The notes beneath the pieces were generated by a model. The model was not told the DNA's origin, ran no database searches, and saw only the letters and a list, made by a program, of their open reading frames with translations. A stretch of 15,372 bases of DNA from Xanthobacteraceae bacterium (lineage in GTDB: Bacteria > Pseudomonadota > Alphaproteobacteria > Rhizobiales > Xanthobacteraceae), in assembly GCA_030037185.1 (NCBI GenBank), contig JASHRR010000882.1, positions 1-15,372 of the forward strand. The letters are read 5' to 3'. Both the position numbers and the translations under genes were made by a program. Below, piece after piece: positions 1-6,998 of this stretch; position 1 is the first letter of the stretch; each line of letters starts with the position of its first letter.

Positions 1-138
1 CCACCCCAGCACCGCTGCCCCGACCAGCAGAAGCAGCAACCCCAGCCGTCGGCCGGTCTTTGACTGCGGGCGCTTTCGCTTAACAGGCCTGTCGAGCGGT
101 TGCGTTCTGATGAAATCCGTTGCGGTGCGATCGTCCAT
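1..138 (-). CDS. N-terminal fragment of a probable inner-membrane-anchored protein (runs off left edge)
   Basis: The minus strand reads 46 codons from ATG at 138 to the window edge with no stop. A TGA lies in frame four codons upstream, so no longer start is possible. The peptide begins MDDRTATDF. It then has a strongly basic stretch (about residues 18-31, including KRKRPQSK and GRR) and a Leu/Val-rich hydrophobic segment from residue 32 (RLGLLLLLVGAAV) that continues beyond the edge. A short cytoplasmic tail, positive charges and then one membrane helix is the usual N-terminus of single-pass anchored proteins such as HlyD/RND efflux adaptors, but nothing visible proves that family. No strong Shine-Dalgarno sequence precedes the ATG. 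Function is unassigned; the gene call rests on the start context and the charge-then-helix pattern. Confidence 0.6.
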   Translation of the reverse strand, partial: MDDRTATDFIRTQPLDRPVKRKRPQSKTGRRLGLLLLLVGAAVLGW

Positions 139-291
139 GGGCTGCCGTCAAAATCCATCCGATAACCGGCTGCCCGTCTCTGACCTTCGCCCGGGAGCGA
201 TGGTGGGGGAGGGGGCCAGCGCGGCGCCAATGCATCCGTGACCGTGGTGGACGTTCACGGCGCCGACGACATCTTACCACATCCAATCGTC

Positions 292-360
292 AATGTGCTT
301 CCACATTCGATAGGCATAGGTTACGGACCTCTTGCCGACAGATGAAAAAATGTCAATGTG
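292..360. promoter_or_regulatory. Candidate operator: AATGTG-N4-CACATT dyad with a repeated half-site
   Basis: A perfect dyad, AATGTG cttc CACATT, lies at 292-307. The 9-mer GTCAATGTG around its left arm (289-297) recurs exactly at 352-360, 63 bp away, close to six helical turns. The stretch from about 280 to 360 is visibly more AT-rich than its surroundings, as expected of a promoter region, and lies 150-220 bp upstream of the leftward gene starting at 138. The half-site loosely resembles CRP/FNR-family sites but is not a consensus match. No regulator gene is adjacent, so assignment as an operator is inference. Confidence 0.25.
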
Positions 361-1226
361 AGTGGTAGGGGGCGGCAGACCGCGATCGCACGGATAGTGC
401 GGAGAAAACGGCCCGCACCACGAGGCAGGAACTCCTGTCCTACCCCCCTCGCGGGCAGGGGTGGTCAAGCGGCAGGCAACTGCGTGATTAGTGGGCGCGC
501 CGGCAATCATTGTGGTAATCCGGCGGCGGCATGTCGAGTGGCCGGCGGGCGCCAGCGGATGGCTCGGGCATGGGTGCCGATCATCCGCGTCTTTTGCCCG
601 ACGTCGCCGGCTTGAAGTCCGCCGCTCGGGCATGGCGGTGGTGGTAAAAATCAGCAGGCGCCGGGGCAGCCCGCAGGTAGCGCGAGGCTTGCCGCCGTCT
701 TTGTTGGCGGCCGACGAAGATGCCGTCCGGTTGTTGCAACCAATGCCCCGTGACGGGGGGCTTTTGGGCCGCTTGGCGGCTGCTCCGAAGCCTGCAGCCG
801 CACTCAGGCCCCGACCACCGCCCGCGGCTGCGCTCGGACAGGTTCAAGACGTGCGAGTGCTTGCGAGGAATCGCCCGCGATCCCAAACGTCTCGCCGCCA
901 TCAAGGGGCCCGCAAGGCGACCGTTAAAGGATGCCCGTCAACGGCGCCCAACGCTCTGGCGGACACCTGCCGGCCGACCCCTTGTCTGATGGCCGCGCCT
1001 GGGACGACCGCTCCCGCCTCGCAATCGCGAAGACGCATGCGCGTGATGCCGCCTGTGCGGGCGAGACGGACACGCGCGCGGTCAAAGAAATTCCGACGCT
1101 CGCAATCACGGCGATCGGGGTGCGCGGCGCCTGCCGCCGTACGAGGCTCTTGTCGGCGCCGCTATCTCATGGGCAGCAAGTCCGTGCGGGTCTTTAAGAC
1201 CGGCGACGTGGTCCTCCCCGAGGTAA
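361..1226. other. Stretch without a recognisable gene
   Basis: Open frames exist on both strands (the longest is 491-1252, plus). Their translations are dominated by Arg, Pro, Ala and Ser, lack any recognisable motif, overlap one another and have no clear ribosome binding site. These are typical of stop-poor GC-rich noncoding DNA. No inverted-repeat-bounded element, transposase remnant or RNA gene was recognised. It could be old, decayed coding sequence, but no protein family could be identified in any frame. Confidence 0.5.
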
Positions 1227-1508
1227 CGACAGGCGCTCGGCGCCGGCATTGATGTCGGGCGAGCCGGCCTTGCAGCCAAAGGTCAATTCAGCATCCGGGC
1301 AAGAAACGGAACCGTCAAAGATGTCCGGCACCAGGACCTATCTTATGAACGCGGAGACCGCGACCGCTACGCGGGGCGCGCTCTCAACCCCTCGCACGAA
1401 TGCCGGACTGCGCCGCGCTATTTGATCGCGACCGAGATCCTCGACGGCGGTGCGACCGCAAGCTATTTTTCGCGCCAACAAGACCGCATCGGGGGTAAAG
1501 CGCCATGA
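1227..1508 (+). other. Unidentified open frame ending in an ATGA overlap with the aldehyde dehydrogenase
   Basis: After a TAA at 1224-1226 this frame stays open for 93 codons and ends with TGA at 1506-1508, overlapping the ATG of the next gene (1505-1507) in the classic ATGA arrangement of translationally coupled genes. The predicted peptide contains LGAGIDVGRAGLAAKGQFS early and TEILDGGATASYF near the end, the latter faintly like the C-terminus of short-chain dehydrogenases. No ATG start with a Shine-Dalgarno sequence is visible within the frame, so if real it would be the 3' remnant of a larger gene cut or frameshifted near 1226. The protein family is not recognised, and an accidental open frame is quite possible. 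Confidence 0.25.
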
Positions 1509-2998
1509 ACACGCCCGTTACGCCGAACGCGCTCGCCGCCATTAAGCTCAATCTGCCGATACGGCGCGAGCCCTATTATGGCGGGAGGTGGCACGAGCCA
1601 AAGAATGGCCGCTACGGGGAGCAGACCAACCCTGGCACGGGTGAGTCGCTGGGTCGAGTAGCCGAGTGCAGCGCCGAGGATATCGATGCCGCGGTCAGCG
1701 CCGCCAAGGCAGCGTTTGCCGAATGGAGGCGTGTGCCGCCGCTCGAACGTGCGCGCGTGCTCAAGGAGATCGCACGCGTACTGCGCACCAATGCCGGCGA
1801 ACTCGCGATGATCGACTCCGCCGATTGCGGTAATCCGATATCGGAGATGATCGGCGACGCCAATGTGGCGGCCGCGCAGGTCGAGTTCTTTGCCGGACTG
1901 GTCACCGAGATGAAAGGGCATTCGATCCCGCAGGGGCCGGACCGGCTGAACTTTTCGGTGCGCGAGCCGCTCGGAGTGGTGGGCCGCATCGTGCCGTTCA
2001 ATCACCCGTTCATGTTCATTGCCGGCAAGGCAGCGGCGCCCCTCGCCGCCGGCAATACGATTGTGATGAAGCCGCCGGAACAGGCGCCATTGTCATCGCT
2101 GCGGCTCGCCGAACTGATCGATGGTCTGCTCCCGCCCGGCGTGTTCAACCTGGTGCCGGGAGGCAAGGAGGCGGGAGCGGCGCTCGCTCGTCATCCGGAC
2201 GTTGCCAAGATCGCGCTGATCGGCAGCGTTCCGACCGGCAAGGCAGTCATGCGCGCCGCCGCGGATACCCTCAAGCGAGTCCTGCTGGAGCTCGGCGGCA
2301 AGAACGCCCTGATCGCCTACCCCGATGCCGACGCCGACGCGGTTGCGGGGGGCATCGTCGCCGGCATGAACTTCACCTGGTGCGGCCAGTCGTGCGGCTC
2401 CACGAGCCGCGCCTTCATCCACGAAAAGATCTATGATGCGGTGATCGAGCGCATCAAGCTTCGCATCAAGCGATGGAAGCCCGGCATCCCGACCGATCCG
2501 GCCACCACGATGGGCGCAATCATCTCCAAGACCCAGTTCGACCGGGTGATGGGCTACATCGGTTCTGCCACGAGCGAGGGCGCGCGGCTGGTCACCGGCG
2601 GTGGTCCGCCCAGCGACCCGGCGCTGGCCAAAGGACTCTATATCGAGCCGACCGTGTTCGCCGATGTGAAGCCAACCATGAAGATCGCCCGTGAGGAGAT
2701 CTTCGGACCCGTTGTCGCCGCATTCAGATGGAGTGACGAAGCCGCGATGTTGGAGCAGGTCAATGCGGTCGAGTATGGCCTGACCGCCTCGATCTGGACC
2801 AACGATCTCGGTACGGCGCATCGCGCCGCCGCGAATGTCGAAGCGGGCTTCATCTGGATCAACGACGTCAGCCGGCATTTCCTTGGCACACCCTTCGGAG
2901 GCTACAAGCAGTCTGGCATCGGCCGGGAGGAGTGTCTGGAGGAGTTGCTCTCCTTCACGCAGGAAAAGAACATCAACATTAATCTCGCAATGGCCTGA
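1505..2998 (+). CDS. NAD(P)-dependent aldehyde dehydrogenase
   Basis: The protein has 497 residues, the normal length for the family, and oxidises an aldehyde to the carboxylic acid with NAD(P)+. Visible family landmarks are PFNHP with the oxyanion Asn at 166, the cofactor-binding Lys 189 in MKPPE, GSVPTGK at about 240-246, the general base Glu 262 in LELGGK, the nucleophile Cys 297 in GQSCGS with a second Cys at 293, and EEIFGPV near residue 400. There is no signal peptide, so it is cytoplasmic. The start is ATG 1505 with GGGGG and AAAG upstream, overlapping the stop of the preceding open frame. The exported methyltransferase begins 64 bp downstream on the same strand, so co-transcription is likely. 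The substrate cannot be read from the sequence; general resemblance is to the broad betaine-aldehyde/benzaldehyde-type group. Confidence 0.95.
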   Translation: MNTPVTPNALAAIKLNLPIRREPYYGGRWHEPKNGRYGEQTNPGTGESLGRVAECSAEDIDAAVSAAKAAFAEWRRVPPLERARVLKEIARVLRTNAGELAMIDSADCGNPISEMIGDANVAAAQVEFFAGLVTEMKGHSIPQGPDRLNFSVREPLGVVGRIVPFNHPFMFIAGKAAAPLAAGNTIVMKPPEQAPLSSLRLAELIDGLLPPGVFNLVPGGKEAGAALARHPDVAKIALIGSVPTGKAVMRAAADTLKRVLLELGGKNALIAYPDADADAVAGGIVAGMNFTWCGQSCGSTSRAFIHEKIYDAVIERIKLRIKRWKPGIPTDPATTMGAIISKTQFDRVMGYIGSATSEGARLVTGGGPPSDPALAKGLYIEPTVFADVKPTMKIAREEIFGPVVAAFRWSDEAAMLEQVNAVEYGLTASIWTNDLGTAHRAAANVEAGFIWINDVSRHFLGTPFGGYKQSGIGREECLEELLSFTQEKNININLAMA

Positions 2999-3062
2999 AA
3001 GGGCTGAAGCGGATCGCAATGATGGCGCGGCGATGCCAAGCCAATCTCGGATGGAGAACGAA

Positions 3063-3830
3063 ATGATCGGACTTTCAACCACTCTCCGGCGCGGCGCCAT
3101 CATCGTCACGGCGATTGTCTCTGCGATGGCGGTCAACTGTGTCTCGCCCGCATCTGCGCAAGAGGCGCCTGACTATGCGGCTCTGATGGCGGCGCCCGAT
3201 CGCAGCGACGCCGACCGTCAGGCCGACAAGCGCCGCGATCCGGTGCCGCTCCTTGCGTTCGCCGGTCTACGGAGAGGCATGAAGGTGCTCGACATGGGAG
3301 CCGGCGCCGGCTACAGCACCGAGCTCGTCGCCCGCGTCATTGGTCGGACTGGCGTCGTCTACGGTCAGAACCCTCCCGATAATTTCGAGCGGGCGCGGAA
3401 TGCTCTTGCGGCGCGGGCCGCGACCCCGGCAATGAAAAACAGCGTGGCTCTGGTGAGGCCTTATGACGATCCGGTGCCTGCGGATGTGCACGACCTCGAC
3501 ATGATCACCTTTTTGTTCTTCTACCATGATACGACGTACCTGAATGTCGATCGCGCCGAGATGAACCGCAAGCTGTTCGCGGCGCTCAAGCCCGGCGGCG
3601 TGTTGGTGATTGCCGACCACTCCGCCAAGGCGAATTCGGACATCTCAGTCGGCAAGACACTGCATCGGATCGACGAGAGCCTGCTGCGCGCAGAGATCGA
3701 GGCGGCAGGCTTCAAACTCGTTGCCGAGGGAGATTTCTGGCGCAACCCCGAAGATGCCCGCGATTTCTCGACGCAACGGCCCACCGGTCCAGTGGACAAT
3801 TTTGTGCTGAAATTTCGCAAGCCGCAGTAA
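3063..3830 (+). CDS. Exported class I SAM-dependent methyltransferase (COG4798-like)
   Basis: The protein has 255 residues. The chosen ATG at 3063 follows GGAG with 6 bp spacing, and gives a clear signal peptide: basic LRR, a hydrophobic run to about residue 25, and a likely cleavage ASA|QE after residue 32. An in-frame ATG at 3051 is less well placed. The mature part holds a Rossmann methyltransferase core: motif I VLDMGAGAGYST at about 75-86, an acidic LDMITF strand, and LKPGGVLVIADHS as the post-motif strand. The C-terminus ends with DNFVLKFRKP, as is common in this group of predicted methyltransferases that carry export signals. The substrate is unknown. It lies 64 bp after an aldehyde dehydrogenase and is probably co-transcribed with it. 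Export is odd because SAM is made in the cytoplasm. Confidence 0.9.
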   Translation: MIGLSTTLRRGAIIVTAIVSAMAVNCVSPASAQEAPDYAALMAAPDRSDADRQADKRRDPVPLLAFAGLRRGMKVLDMGAGAGYSTELVARVIGRTGVVYGQNPPDNFERARNALAARAATPAMKNSVALVRPYDDPVPADVHDLDMITFLFFYHDTTYLNVDRAEMNRKLFAALKPGGVLVIADHSAKANSDISVGKTLHRIDESLLRAEIEAAGFKLVAEGDFWRNPEDARDFSTQRPTGPVDNFVLKFRKPQ

Positions 3831-3884
3831 ATCTTTCACGCCTCTCCTCTCTTCGGGCTGACGGGCGCACGGCGGACGCCGGCA

Positions 3885-3914
3885 GCCTCCCAACCCATGG
3901 ATCGGCCGGGAGGC
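3885..3914. terminator. Candidate bidirectional hairpin between convergent genes
   Basis: GCCTCCC (3885-3891) pairs perfectly with GGGAGGC (3908-3914) across a 16-base loop. It sits in the 177-bp gap between the convergent stops at 3830 and 4008, where transcripts from both sides must end. There is no T-run on either side, so it is not a canonical intrinsic terminator; position is the main support. Confidence 0.3.
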
Positions 3915-4007
3915 CCCGCCGTTCCGGCGTCGCCGGCCCGCAGGCGGGCGCGCGGAGATTTCCCGGCGCAAGCAGCGGCGCCACCGGTTGTGCGCTCTCT
4001 CGCCGTC

Positions 4008-5501
4008 TCAGGCGCCAACGGCCTGCGGCCCGTCGGGCTCGTGCGTCGTGATAGTTTGGCTTTGCAAATACTCGCGAATTCCTTCGATCCCGGATTTGCG
4101 GCCGATGCCGCTTTGTTTGACGCCGCCGTACGGCGCCAGGTGGTTGATGGCATGAACGCCATGCGCGTTGATCCAGACCTGCCCGGCCTCAATCCTACCG
4201 GCAATACCGACGGCCCGCTCGACGTCGCGGCTCCAGACTGAGCCGCCCAGCCCGTAGACAGATCGATTGGCGCGCCTGATCGCATCGTCGAGGTGGTCGT
4301 AGGTGGCGACCGGTATGGCGGGGCAGAACTGTTCTTCCGCCATCAGCGGTGCATCATCCGCGATGTCCGTGACCACCACGGGACGCATGAAATATCCGCC
4401 CGAGAACGTGGCCTCGCTGTCGATTGTGCCGAGCCTGGTGACATTCGCACCGCGGCGCACGGCGTCATCCAGCAGTCCCTGGGCCCGCAGTTGAGCCTTG
4501 CGCGTGTGCAGCGGCCCCATGGTGACCGCCGGCTCCAGCCCGTCGCCGACAACCAGGGATTCGGCGGCGTGACACAGCGATTCCAGAAATTCGTCCCGGC
4601 GCGTGGCCGGTACATATATCCGCTTGATGGCCATGCACACCTGGCCGGTCATTTGAAACGTCGCCCCCAGCATCGACTTCATCGCCGAAGGGCCGAGATC
4701 GGCGTCGTCCAGCACGATCGCCGGATCGTTGCCTCCCAGTTCAAGGGTCACTCCCTTAATCGTCTGGGCGGCATTCGCCATGATGTGGCGCGCGGACGGA
4801 ATGCTGCCCGTGAATCCGATCTTGGCCACATCAGGATGGCTGGTGAGGGCATCGCCGATCTCCTCCGGCAGTCCCGTGACGATGTTGATGGTGCCGAGAG
4901 GCAGCGCCTCCGCGAACATTGCGACCGACCGGATCAGCGCCAGCGGACAGGTTTCCGGCGGCTTGAGCACCACGCAATTCCCGGCCAGCAATGCCGCGAC
5001 GATCTGCGTGAAGGCGAGCACGACCGGCGAATTCCAAGGTACGATCGACACCACAACCCCATAGGGCCGATCGGCGACGAAAGTCCGGCCATGCGGTGCC
5101 TTGAGGGCGCGACCGGCATCGAGCTCGCCCGCGTAGGCAAGCGCCATCTGCTGCCGCTTCGGCACACTGATGAGCTCGCCGCGGGCTTCCGCGAGCGGCT
5201 TGCCGTTTTCGCGCACGAAGGCTGCTGCACGACGCTCGATGTCCACCTCCAGCCGGGCAAGTGCAGCGGCCAGCAGGCCGGCACGCTCCACGAAGGTTCG
5301 CGCGGCCCAGGCCGGCTGAGCAGCCTTCGCGGCCGCAACCGCCTGGTCCACGTGCCCGGGACTGCCCCGCACGATGGTTCCCACCAGGTCGTCCGGCCTT
5401 GCCGGGTTGCGGACCTCAATGCGGACGGGACCGTCGACGCGCTTGCCCGCAATCAGCATGGGCTCATGGATGGGGGCTTCCACATTCTGCCTTGTGGCCA
5501 T
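4008..5501 (-). CDS. NAD(P)-dependent aldehyde dehydrogenase (second, convergent)
   Basis: The protein has 497 residues and starts at ATG 5501 behind GGAGG with 8-bp spacing (GGAGGAAACACC). Landmarks are VPWNSP with Asn 157, Lys 180 in LKPPE, FTGSIPS at about 230-236, Glu 254 in LELGGN, Cys 289 in GQVCMA, and the C-terminal PYGGVKQSGIGRKSG. LELGGNDPAIVLDDAD is characteristic of a subgroup close to bacterial acyclic and aromatic aldehyde dehydrogenases. The conserved EExFGP motif reads EEQFCP here, with Cys in place of Gly. It is cytoplasmic. Overall sequence differs clearly from the aldehyde dehydrogenase at 1505-2998, so it is not a recent duplicate despite the identical length. It stands alone on this strand; the substrate is unknown. 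Confidence 0.95.
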   Translation of the reverse strand: MATRQNVEAPIHEPMLIAGKRVDGPVRIEVRNPARPDDLVGTIVRGSPGHVDQAVAAAKAAQPAWAARTFVERAGLLAAALARLEVDIERRAAAFVRENGKPLAEARGELISVPKRQQMALAYAGELDAGRALKAPHGRTFVADRPYGVVVSIVPWNSPVVLAFTQIVAALLAGNCVVLKPPETCPLALIRSVAMFAEALPLGTINIVTGLPEEIGDALTSHPDVAKIGFTGSIPSARHIMANAAQTIKGVTLELGGNDPAIVLDDADLGPSAMKSMLGATFQMTGQVCMAIKRIYVPATRRDEFLESLCHAAESLVVGDGLEPAVTMGPLHTRKAQLRAQGLLDDAVRRGANVTRLGTIDSEATFSGGYFMRPVVVTDIADDAPLMAEEQFCPAIPVATYDHLDDAIRRANRSVYGLGGSVWSRDVERAVGIAGRIEAGQVWINAHGVHAINHLAPYGGVKQSGIGRKSGIEGIREYLQSQTITTHEPDGPQAVGA

Positions 5502-5768
5502 GGTGTTTCCTCCGATCGCCGTCTATGCGCGCCGGCACGTGCGCATCAAATGTGTGTGAGATGCGCCATTTCCGCCGCAAAGCAGCGTATCGGTTAATTT
5601 GGTCGTTGCAATGACCGTAAACGAGCCCTGAAAGTGAAATCGGCAGGACGAGGAACATCGTCTTCTGATCGAGGCTATTGCGATGGCATCGGCAGCCCAG
5701 GGCGGACCGCAAGGAGGCGTCGCGCTTAAGCGTTCGAAGCGTCGCCACCTGGTCTTGGAAGGGCCAAG

Positions 5769-5998
5769 ATGAGCCTGCTTATGCTGGCCTATCCGGGTGC
5801 TGACGGTTGTCGGCCCTTGCATCCTGCCAGTGTTGCCGTTGGTGTTTGCGACAGCGGACCGTCCGTTTACTGGCAACGGATTGCCGATCGCAGTGAACGC
5901 ATGAAGCGCTGGCTGGGCCGGGCGGTAAACCGGTGCGAGTCTTCAGGTGAGGTGTGTTTCCTCGATCCCGGGGGTGCAGGCTGACGCACACTTTCGGC
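5769..5998 (+). pseudogene. Fossil of a DipZ/CcdA-type thiol-disulfide transport gene (internally deleted, frameshifted)
   Basis: ATG 5769 behind GGAAGGGCC opens MSLLMLAYPG. After a shift of frame, 5797-5904 reads VLTVVGPCILPVLPLVFATAD and on to GLPIAV before a TGA. This matches the N-terminus of DipZ-type cytochrome c biogenesis/thiol-disulfide interchange proteins, including the conserved PC of the first membrane helix. GKPVR at 5924-5938 resembles a C-terminal-domain strand. FLDPG (5958-5972), VQA (5974-5982) and TFG (5990-5998), in three frames, resemble the family C-terminus (recalled pattern FLDPGxxAxxFTFG). Nearly all of the membrane core and the thioredoxin-like domain is missing: a gene normally near 1.7-1.8 kb is reduced to about 230 bp with several frameshifts. 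It ends 14 bp before msrA, so the two were probably once an operon. The fossil reading is confident for the N-terminal part, less so for the middle piece. Confidence 0.8.
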
Positions 5999-6012
5999 CA
6001 AGGAGCTGACCA

Positions 6013-6780
6013 ATGACCCAGTCGCTAACGCATGCAAAGCGGATTACGCCGCTCGCCGTCCTGGCGAGCGCTCTGTTGATCGCTGCCGGAGCCGGCATCG
6101 CGCTCCGGCAATCGGTGGCCGAGGGCGGCCGTATGATCCCGGCGCCTGCTCTCGATGAGCAAGCCGCCGCGGGCGCGCCGGCGGCAACTTCCGAAGTTGC
6201 CGTACTGGCCGGCGGATGTTTCTGGGGGGTTCAGGGCGTCTTCCAGCACGTCAATGGCGTGAGTAGCGCAGTTTCGGGCTATACGGGCGGAGAGCAAAAG
6301 ACCGCGCATTATCAGATGGTGGGATCGGGTACGAGCGGTCACGCTGAATCGGTTCGGATCACGTTCGACCCCGGCAAGATCAGCTACGGGCATATCCTGC
6401 AGATCTACTTTTCGGTCGCCCATGATCCGACGCAGCTCAACCGCCAGGGTCCGGATGTCGGCACCGAATATCGCTCGGCAATCTTCCCGACCAGTCCGGA
6501 GCAGGCGCGGATCGCCAAAGCCTATATCGCGCAGCTCAACCAGGCGCGGGTCTACACTGCGGCGATCGTCACCAAGATCGAACCGGGCCGCGAGTTCTAC
6601 GCAGCCGAGGACTACCATCAAGACTACATGACGCTGCACCCGACACAACCTTACATCGTCTACAACGACTTGCCGAAGATCGAGGATTTGAAGCGTCTTT
6701 TCCCGGACCTCTATCGCGCCGATCCCGTGCTCGTTGCGACCGCGCGGCCATCGAAGCAGGGGGCGTCGCGGTCGTATTGA
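6013..6780 (+). CDS. msrA: Exported peptide-methionine (S)-S-oxide reductase MsrA, single cysteine
   Basis: MsrA reduces the S epimer of methionine sulfoxide in proteins. The 255-residue protein starts at ATG 6013 behind AGGAG. Residues 1-30 are basic then hydrophobic (signal peptide or anchor), so the enzyme probably acts in the periplasm. The catalytic domain begins near residue 62: GGCFWG with nucleophile Cys 69, GYTGG, GHAESVRITFDP, AHDPTQLNRQGPDVGTEYRS, and AAEDYHQDY near the C-terminal end. Cys 69 is the only cysteine in the whole protein, so no internal resolving cysteine exists and an external thiol must regenerate it. A decayed DipZ-type gene, a known kind of partner that brings electrons across the membrane, lies just upstream. 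The MsrA reading frame and motifs are intact. Confidence 0.95.
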   Translation: MTQSLTHAKRITPLAVLASALLIAAGAGIALRQSVAEGGRMIPAPALDEQAAAGAPAATSEVAVLAGGCFWGVQGVFQHVNGVSSAVSGYTGGEQKTAHYQMVGSGTSGHAESVRITFDPGKISYGHILQIYFSVAHDPTQLNRQGPDVGTEYRSAIFPTSPEQARIAKAYIAQLNQARVYTAAIVTKIEPGREFYAAEDYHQDYMTLHPTQPYIVYNDLPKIEDLKRLFPDLYRADPVLVATARPSKQGASRSY

Positions 6781-6998
6781 ACCTTTTGCGTGCCGACCGA
6801 CGGAATTGCAGCGCCTTAAGGTGACCCAAGTCGGCCCATGGGCGCAGGGTTGGGCCGATAAGCTCACGGGTGTGGGAAGCGGCAGGTTTGAAAACGGAGC
6901 CTGCCAATCCCATATGGCTTGCAATGTCCCAAATGTTTCGCACAGACCCCGACCTTTCCGGTAATCGGAGAACAGCCAACGACCAGTCAGGCGAAGCG

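Noticed and set aside
491..1252. 253-codon plus-strand open frame
   Set aside because: Arg/Pro/Ala/Ser-rich without motifs or ribosome binding site, overlapped by other open frames on both strands; typical of stop-poor GC-rich noncoding DNA.
2093..3136. 347-codon minus-strand frame opposite the first aldehyde dehydrogenase
   Set aside because: Antisense shadow of a gene with complete catalytic motifs; its own translation has no family features.
3138..3160. Lipobox around Cys 26 of the exported methyltransferase
   Set aside because: Residue before Cys is Asn and the context does not fit the lipobox; a normal ASA cleavage site follows.
4293..5597. 434-codon plus-strand frame opposite the second aldehyde dehydrogenase
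   Set aside because: His/Arg/Gly-rich antisense shadow; the minus-strand frame has all aldehyde dehydrogenase residues.
5652..5680. GGAAC as a possible -35 of an EcfG-type stress promoter upstream of the DipZ fossil
   Set aside because: No CGTT-type -10 at the proper spacing.
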